From: Acidobacteriota bacterium
Lineage (GTDB): Bacteria > Acidobacteriota > UBA890
Direction: 5' to 3'
NCBI GenBank assembly: GCA_030609765.1
Contig: JAUWTE010000151.1
Coordinates: 1-7,338, forward strand
Length of the DNA stretch: 7,338 bases
The notes beneath the pieces are model-generated. The model saw nothing but the letters and a program-made list of their open reading frames with translations, ran no database searches and was not told where the DNA came from. Positions 1-4,985 of this stretch are shown here, one piece after another. Each line of letters opens with the position of its first letter. The first letter of the stretch is position 1. Position numbers and translations under genes: made by a program.

Positions 1-1
1 C

Positions 2-91
2 AACCCGGGAGCCAACTGCTACAACACTGTCCTGCCGTGGCTCCAGCAAGGTGCCAGCGGACCTGGCCCCGGGGGAACCTGCGGCGGTTGA
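2..91 (+). CDS. possible 3' end of an upstream gene (cut by window edge)
   Basis: The frame starting at base 2 is open from the window edge to a TGA at 89-91 and encodes 29 residues beginning NPGANCYNTVLPWLQQG and ending in a Gly/Pro/Cys-rich tail. By hand count about three quarters of its third codon positions are G or C, higher than the other two + frames over bases 1-50, and its amino acids look protein-like. If real, it overlaps the earliest start of the next gene (GTG at 51) by about 40 bases, or ends 4 bases before the alternative GTG at 96. Two cysteines hint at a secreted or envelope protein, but no family is recognised. The tract is too short to be sure it is coding. Confidence 0.25.
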   Translation, partial: NPGANCYNTVLPWLQQGASGPGPGGTCGG

Positions 92-2849
92 TGTAGTGGC
101 CCACGGAGCCAGCGCTGGTGACGAGCCCGGAGGAGTCTCGGGCCCTCAGCGAGCCGGCGACACTCTGGTCGTTACGGCCGCGACGGCCTTCGTTGTCTGG
201 CACCTGCATCCCGAGCTGTTGATCACCCCCACCATCACCACCGGAGGCGACACTGCCTCTCACTACTATGCGGCATGGTGGTTGCGGCACGCGCTTCTGC
301 CGGTTGGTCGATTGTCGGGCTGGGTTCCGGGCAGCTACGCGGGATTTCCCCTTGTTCAGCTCTACTTCCCGCTGCCAGGTGGTTTGATGGCCGCTTTGTC
401 GCTGGTCGTTGGCCTGCCGGTGGCCTTCAAGCTGATCACCGTCGCAGGACTGGTTCTGCTGCCTGCCGCGGCCTTCGCCTGCTTCCGGCTGCTCGGGCTG
501 GCGTATCCGGCTCCCGCGCTGGCCGCCGTATTCTCCGTCTCCTTCTTGTTTCACGAGGCCAACTCCATGTGGGGTGCCAACGTGGGCAGCACGTTGGCCG
601 GCGAGTTCACCTATTCATTCGCCACTGCGCTGCTCCTGGTGCTGGCAGGAACGCTGTACCGTGGGGCCATTAGCGACCGCGGGTGGATTGGCAACGGCCT
701 GTTACTCGCCGCTGTCGGTCTCAGTCACGCCTATACCCTGTTGGTAGCCTCGGCCCTGGGTGCATACCTCGTGTTGTTCCACCCTGCGGGCCGGCGCGCC
801 CTACCGTACCTGCTGAAGGTGGGCGCACTGGCCTTCGGGCTCATGGCCTTCTGGGCGGTGCCCCTGATGGCCTACTCCGACTACACCACGGCCTACAGCA
901 TCGTCTGGCCCATCCGAGGGTTCACCCACATCTTCCCCCCGATCCTCTGGCCGTCGCTGGCCATCCTGGCCGCTGGCGGAGCGGCAGCCGGGTTCACTCT
1001 GCTCAGGGCCGGGCGTCGAGGTGCGTGGCGTCAGCAGATCGACCAGCGGGTTGCCTACTTGGCCTCGCTGATTCCGGGGAGTCTCTTCTTCTATCTGGTG
1101 GCTTGGAAGCTCGACGTCGTGGACGTTCGTTTTCTACCCTTCGTACAACTCACCTTGGTGTTGTTGGCGGCCGTGCCGGCGGCGGCGATGATCCGCGGAG
1201 TGGCCCGCAGTCTGGCTCGACAAAGCGGGCGATGGCAGGGGTCCAGCGCCCCGGTCGCAGCCCTCACGCTGTTCCTGGCAGTGGCATCCCTGGCCTGGAC
1301 CGAATCTCGCGTCGAGCTCGTCGACGACTGGGCGGCATGGAACTATGGCGGCTTCGAGGCGACGCCGGGCTGGCAGGGATTTCGAGCCGTCAACGAGGCG
1401 GTCCGCCGAACGTCGGCGGAACCGCGGGTGGTATACGAGCACAGCACGGCGCACAACGATGCGGGGACCATCCGGGCCTTCGAGGCACTTCCACTTTTCT
1501 CGGGGGCCAGCACCCTCGAGGGTCTCTACATGCAGTCGAGCATCAGCTCCCCCTTCGTCTTCTACATTCAGTCGGAGATTTCAGAGGTTCCCTCTTGCCC
1601 CCTGCTTCCGTACCACTGTGGGCGTCTCGATCCCGGCCGTGCCGCTGAGCACCTGCGTCTGTTCAACGTCACCGATGTCATCGCCCGGGGCGATGAGGTC
1701 AAGGCCCGCCTGGCAGCCTCTCCTGAGTTCGCGCGTGTCGCTGAAGTGCCGCCCTATGAGGTGTTCCGGGTCGAGGAGTCGGACGGCGCGTACGTGGTTC
1801 CACTCCTTTTTGAGCCGCTGGTGCTCGTGGGCGATGAATGGAAGGCGGACTTTTTCGCCTGGTTCAAGCGTCCAGGTTCGGGCGATGTCCCCCTTGTGCG
1901 AGCCAATGGGAGAGCGGAGCTTCCGGCGTCATGGGAGAGGATCACGGATCTCCCGGATCGCATCCCGCGCCGGCCGTTGTCGGCTTCGGCTCAGGTGACG
2001 GCGGAGGTCCTTCCCGAGGAGATCCGCATCCGCACATCCAGGCCGGGGCACCCTTTGCTGGTGAAGGTCAGCTACCATCCGCGCTGGAGTGTTCAGGGAG
2101 CCGATGCAGTGTGGCTTGCTTCACCCTCGTTCATGCTGGTGGTGCCGACCGAAGAGGAAGTTCGACTGTTCTACAGCGTTACGGGAGTCGAGAGGTTCGG
2201 GCGCGGCCTCAGCCTGTTGGCGCTGGTTGTGGTGGCCCTGGGAGGTATCCGCTCGTGGCGCACCAGGCGGCCAAGGGCCGGCTCGACGGCCCTCGACAGG
2301 GCGTTCACCTATCGGTGGTTGTGGGGCCCGACCCTCGCCATCAGCCTGGCAATCGTTGCAGTGGCGGTTCGCATGTCCTGGACCGACCCTTGGATCCCGC
2401 ATCGTCAGGGGTTGGAGCTCTTTCACTCCGGCAGCTACGAGGCAGCCGAGCCGTTGTTGTCGAGATCCAAAGCACTGGCTCCCTCCTCGGCGGCCGCCTA
2501 CTATTCCGACTACTACCTCTCCCTTTCCGCCTTCCGCTCCATGCGTTATGAAGAGGCGCTCACACGTCTCGACCGGTTTATCCGTGACTACCCCGATGGC
2601 GAGCTGATTCCCGAGGCCCATTTCCGGACGGCGGAAGTTCTGCAGGGGCTCGGCCGGATCGATGATGCGGTGGTGCGTTTTCTGCGTATTCTCGACGAGT
2701 TTCCTACCACCCAGTGGGCGGGCTATGCCGCGGATCGTCTGGCGGTCATCGCCACCGATAGCGCGGCCCGTCCAAGGGTCGAACCTGGTGCCATGGACGG
2801 CGCAACGATGCCCCCCGCGACTCCGATAGCACCTCGACAGGGCCCCTGA
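51..2849 (+). CDS. multi-pass membrane protein, GT-C-like (6-pyruvoyl-tetrahydropterin synthase-related family), with C-terminal TPR module
   Basis: Probable integral membrane glycosyltransferase-like protein of 932 residues. Residues 1-37 are a Gly/Ala/Pro-rich leader. About 13 hydrophobic segments follow, the first near 38-58, then a long outer loop (59-104) with the GGDTASH motif and the WVPGSYAGFP / LYFPLP pattern typical of this family. The acidic residue in that loop is where GT-C enzymes usually keep their catalytic acid. More membrane segments run to about 416. A large ectodomain spans 417-712, with Cys516 and Cys523 a possible disulfide and a beta-rich, YfhO-like end (SYHPRWSVQGA). 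Membrane segments at about 715-732 and 757-773 flank a basic loop (RSWRTRRPR). TPR-like repeats occupy 784-898, followed by a Pro/Ala tail. Basic loops near 248, 320 and 385 support an outside ectodomain. The start is uncertain: GTG 51 lacks a good ribosome site, GTG 96 is an alternative, and the frame is open to the window edge. Substrate unknown; not a pterin enzyme despite the family name. Confidence 0.85.
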   Translation: MPADLAPGEPAAVDVVAHGASAGDEPGGVSGPQRAGDTLVVTAATAFVVWHLHPELLITPTITTGGDTASHYYAAWWLRHALLPVGRLSGWVPGSYAGFPLVQLYFPLPGGLMAALSLVVGLPVAFKLITVAGLVLLPAAAFACFRLLGLAYPAPALAAVFSVSFLFHEANSMWGANVGSTLAGEFTYSFATALLLVLAGTLYRGAISDRGWIGNGLLLAAVGLSHAYTLLVASALGAYLVLFHPAGRRALPYLLKVGALAFGLMAFWAVPLMAYSDYTTAYSIVWPIRGFTHIFPPILWPSLAILAAGGAAAGFTLLRAGRRGAWRQQIDQRVAYLASLIPGSLFFYLVAWKLDVVDVRFLPFVQLTLVLLAAVPAAAMIRGVARSLARQSGRWQGSSAPVAALTLFLAVASLAWTESRVELVDDWAAWNYGGFEATPGWQGFRAVNEAVRRTSAEPRVVYEHSTAHNDAGTIRAFEALPLFSGASTLEGLYMQSSISSPFVFYIQSEISEVPSCPLLPYHCGRLDPGRAAEHLRLFNVTDVIARGDEVKARLAASPEFARVAEVPPYEVFRVEESDGAYVVPLLFEPLVLVGDEWKADFFAWFKRPGSGDVPLVRANGRAELPASWERITDLPDRIPRRPLSASAQVTAEVLPEEIRIRTSRPGHPLLVKVSYHPRWSVQGADAVWLASPSFMLVVPTEEEVRLFYSVTGVERFGRGLSLLALVVVALGGIRSWRTRRPRAGSTALDRAFTYRWLWGPTLAISLAIVAVAVRMSWTDPWIPHRQGLELFHSGSYEAAEPLLSRSKALAPSSAAAYYSDYYLSLSAFRSMRYEEALTRLDRFIRDYPDGELIPEAHFRTAEVLQGLGRIDDAVVRFLRILDEFPTTQWAGYAADRLAVIATDSAARPRVEPGAMDGATMPPATPIAPRQGP
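2400..2744 (+). other. TPR-like repeat module (C-terminal domain of the GT-C-like protein)
   Basis: Residues 784-898 of the 51-2849 product read as about three helix-turn-helix repeats: GLELFHSGSYEAAEPLLSRS, then YLSLSAFRSMRYEEALTRLD with FIRDYPDGE, then RTAEVLQGLGRIDDAVVRFL with ILDEFPTT. The small-residue/aromatic spacing and the 'DYP/EFP' ends are typical of the TPR repeats in CpoB/YbgF and BamD-like envelope proteins. The preceding basic loop (residues 735-750) should be cytoplasmic, and a single membrane segment (757-773) then places the module outside the membrane. TPR modules bind proteins, so a scaffold or partner-docking role is inferred. Confidence 0.75.
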
Positions 2850-2862
2850 CGGGTATCCAGGC

Positions 2863-3558
2863 ATGTCTGTAACCGTTGCCATTCCGGTCTACAACGAGGA
2901 GGAGTTGCTGAGGGCCAATACGCTGGCCCTGGTGGAGCTTCTGCGTCGAACTCATGCCGAGTGCGAGGTTCTTCTGGGGAGCAACGGCTCAACCGATGGC
3001 ACGGTGGGGATTGGGCAGAAGCTGGCGGCGGAAATTCCCGAGGTGAGGTTTTTCCATTTGGCGGAGCGTGGCGTGGGCAGGGCCTTTCGACGTTTCGTTG
3101 AAGACGCCAGCTTCGACGCCATCGTGTCGCTGGACATGGATCTTTCCATCGATCTGGAATTCATCGACGAAGCAGTACGCCAGCTCGATGGCTGCGACAT
3201 CGTGGTGGGGTCGAAGCGAACCGGCAGCCAGAGGCGCTCACTCTTCCGCCGCCTCGGCTCCGGCGCCTTCGTCGTTTTGGCGTCGCGGATGTTGGGGGTG
3301 GAGTTCGTCGACTATTCCATTGGTGCGAAGGCCTACCGGGTGCCGACGATCCGGCGCTACATGTCGCTCATCAGCCACGGGTCCGCCTACGTTCTCGACC
3401 TCGTCTACTACGTCAATCGTGACGGCGGTCGGGTGGTGCAAGTTCCCGTCTCCTGCGAAGACTTCCGGCGCAGCAGGTTCAACCTAGGCTGGGAGGCGGC
3501 GCACAAGTTCAGTAATCTGGCGCGCCTGTGGTGGAAGCGCAACGCCCACGTCGGGTGA
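2863..3558 (+). CDS. family 2 glycosyltransferase, dolichol-phosphate-mannose-synthase-like
   Basis: A 231-residue GT-A fold enzyme expected to move a sugar from a nucleotide donor to a polyprenyl phosphate on the cytoplasmic face. Visible motifs: N-terminal VTVAIPVYNEEELL (3-16), nucleotide-site motif SNGSTDGT (40-47), the metal-binding DxD as DMD (91-93), VVGSKRTGSQRRS (114-126) and VDYSIGAKAYR (149-159), the last two matching the acceptor-side pattern of DPM1-type synthases. It stops after the catalytic domain and has no C-terminal membrane anchor or GtrA-like segments, so it would be soluble or peripherally bound. The first Asp of the usual DDGSTDGT is replaced by Ser40 and the second by Asn41. 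ATG 2863 is chosen because the family motif begins at once; a weak GGG lies about 10 bases upstream. It follows the membrane protein by 13 bases, so the two are probably co-transcribed. The exact sugar and acceptor cannot be told from sequence. Confidence 0.9.
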   Translation: MSVTVAIPVYNEEELLRANTLALVELLRRTHAECEVLLGSNGSTDGTVGIGQKLAAEIPEVRFFHLAERGVGRAFRRFVEDASFDAIVSLDMDLSIDLEFIDEAVRQLDGCDIVVGSKRTGSQRRSLFRRLGSGAFVVLASRMLGVEFVDYSIGAKAYRVPTIRRYMSLISHGSAYVLDLVYYVNRDGGRVVQVPVSCEDFRRSRFNLGWEAAHKFSNLARLWWKRNAHVG

Positions 3559-3590
3559 CCGTCTCGCGAGTATCGAGTGAGCCTGTTCGG
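3559..3590. other. spacer between convergent genes
   Basis: Thirty-two bases separate the stop of the GT2 gene (TGA 3556-3558) from the stop of the radical SAM gene on the other strand (TCA 3591-3593). It holds a perfect 8-base palindrome CTCGCGAG (3563-3570) and a loose CTCG/CGAG pairing across 3563-3577, with no T-run on either strand. No convincing intrinsic terminator is visible, so the converging transcripts may overlap or end by a factor-dependent route. Confidence 0.5.
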
Positions 3591-4919
3591 TCAGTTCATG
3601 AGTCGCAGGAGCAGGCGGGCCCCTCTCAGCGCGCTGCCAAGGCGTCGCGGGTGCATCCGGCTGGCGACGTAGCGGGGTCGCAGGTAGAAGCTTCGCAACG
3701 CCTCTCGTCGCATTCTTTCCAGACCTACCAGCTCGTGAGAATGGTCATCGAAGGGCGGGAAGGGCTCTTCGAAGGAGCCAGCGGTTTCGTGAAAATGGGT
3801 CCCGGGGTACGGGGAGACGATGTTGAAGGAGGCGTAGTCGGGATTTAGCTCACAGGCCAGATCGATGGTGGTGCGCTCCTCGGCAGGGGTTTCCCCAGGA
3901 TGTCCCAGCAAGAAGAAGAGGGCGGTCTCGAGGCCGCAGCGTTGCACCAGGGAGTGTTGCTCGCGGATCTGCTCCAGGCTCAGCCCCTTCTTGAGGGCCT
4001 CGACGTGGCGTTCCGCACCTGGCTCCACTCCAAAATGGATGAGCCTGCAGCCGGCCCTCTTCATCAGCAGCAGGAGATCCCGGTCGATCTGGTCGAAGCG
4101 CGTCTGGCAGGTCCAGCCGAAGCTCCAGCCTCGGGCGAGAATCTCCTCGCACAAGGCCACGACCGGTTCGTGGTGAAAGGTGAATTCCAGGTCGATGAAA
4201 TAGGCATGGCGGAAGCCGGTGTCGGCCAGGGCCCGGCCGATTTCTGCCACCACCTGCTCGCCCGACTTACGGCGTACAGGCTTGCCGTACATCTCGCGCG
4301 AACAAAAGGTGCAGCCGAACGGACATCCGCGCGCCGTTTCCAGAACCAGGAGCCGATTGCCAAGGAGCTCGTAGTGATACCTCTCAATTTGAAGTAGGTC
4401 AAAGGCCGGAATCGGTAGCGTGGTCAAATCGAGAGGCTCGGCTTTTTCAGCCCTCAGGCGGCCGTCGCGCGTGATGGCCAAGCCGGGACCGCCGGCCCCC
4501 GGATCCGTCTCAGCGATACGCCCGATCGCCGTCTCCGTCTCTCCAATGAGGAGCCCGGCCGCGCCGCTTTCGCTCAGCACCCACTCCGGCTGCATGGTGC
4601 CGTGCGCACCGGCCACCCAGGTCTTCTCGCATGGAAAGCTCCGAATGAAACGGAATGTGGCCTCCGTATCGAGAGTCGGGCACTGCCAACGGTCCAGCGG
4701 TGTGGTGGTCACCACGATGCGATCGGCTGCGGCAGACGCACGGTCACGCTCCGTCGCGTCCACAGCTGCGGCCCGGTAGTCGAGAAGACGGACGTCGTGG
4801 CCATTAAGCCGCAGCAGCGCGGCACAATTCAGAAGATCGAGTGGCGGCCACGGCCTGGAAAACCGGCGGACCCTTTCGCCGTCTTCCGTATGGGGCGCAT
4901 TGACGAGCAAGATTTTCAT
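3591..4919 (-). CDS. B12-binding-domain radical SAM protein
   Basis: A 442-residue enzyme with an N-terminal cobalamin-binding-like Rossmann domain (about 1-140) and a radical SAM barrel (about 190-380). The first domain begins MKILLVNAP, continues with PPLDLLNCAALLRLNGHDVRL and ends with AGAHGTMQPEWVL and LIGETETAI, the usual 'GG-H-Pe-L / GE-E' pattern. It has no DxHxxG motif, so any cobalamin would bind without that histidine ligand. The barrel carries CPFGCTFC (199-206), whose three cysteines should hold the [4Fe-4S] cluster that cleaves S-adenosylmethionine. Later family blocks are HFGVEPGAE, FFLLGHPGETPAEE and NIVSPYPGTHFHE. Relatives methylate or rearrange lipids, tetrapyrroles and natural products; the substrate here is unknown. 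The start was placed at ATG 4919 because the domain pattern begins there. An upstream in-frame ATG at 4964 adds 15 residues unlike the family, and neither start has a strong ribosome site. The gene lies 66 bases (or 21 with the longer start) after the membrane protein gene, suggesting one operon. Confidence 0.9.
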   Translation of the reverse strand: MKILLVNAPHTEDGERVRRFSRPWPPLDLLNCAALLRLNGHDVRLLDYRAAAVDATERDRASAAADRIVVTTTPLDRWQCPTLDTEATFRFIRSFPCEKTWVAGAHGTMQPEWVLSESGAAGLLIGETETAIGRIAETDPGAGGPGLAITRDGRLRAEKAEPLDLTTLPIPAFDLLQIERYHYELLGNRLLVLETARGCPFGCTFCSREMYGKPVRRKSGEQVVAEIGRALADTGFRHAYFIDLEFTFHHEPVVALCEEILARGWSFGWTCQTRFDQIDRDLLLLMKRAGCRLIHFGVEPGAERHVEALKKGLSLEQIREQHSLVQRCGLETALFFLLGHPGETPAEERTTIDLACELNPDYASFNIVSPYPGTHFHETAGSFEEPFPPFDDHSHELVGLERMRREALRSFYLRPRYVASRMHPRRLGSALRGARLLLRLMN

Positions 4920-4985
4920 CGTGGCATAGTAGGGCGCCCCTGGAGAGGAGTCGACTATGAGCATGCACCCCGGCCTGTTTGCGGT

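Noticed and set aside
129..135. GGAGGAG, a strong ribosome-binding-like sequence near the left edge
   Set aside because: No ATG, GTG or TTG in the membrane protein frame follows within about 15 bases, and the tract encodes part of the leader; treated as chance.
683..1648. Long + strand open frame (321 codons) inside the first membrane protein gene
   Set aside because: It lies in an alternate frame of a well-supported gene, is rich in Arg/Gly/Pro/Ser with no recognisable motif, and is the usual product of high-GC coding DNA.
2290..2842. Short direct repeat CCTCGACAGGGC occurring near 2291 and again near 2832
   Set aside because: Only 12 bases, both copies within coding sequence in GC-rich DNA, with no further copies noticed; likely chance.
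51..2849. Literal reading of the family name as a pterin (6-pyruvoyl-tetrahydropterin synthase) enzyme
   Set aside because: The protein is a multi-pass membrane protein with a GT-C-like outer loop and no features of the small soluble pterin synthase fold; the name is a historical label.
2121..2882. 253-codon - strand open frame antisense to the TPR region
   Set aside because: Antisense shadow of the TPR-containing gene; composition is not protein-like and it spans the end of one gene and the start of the next.
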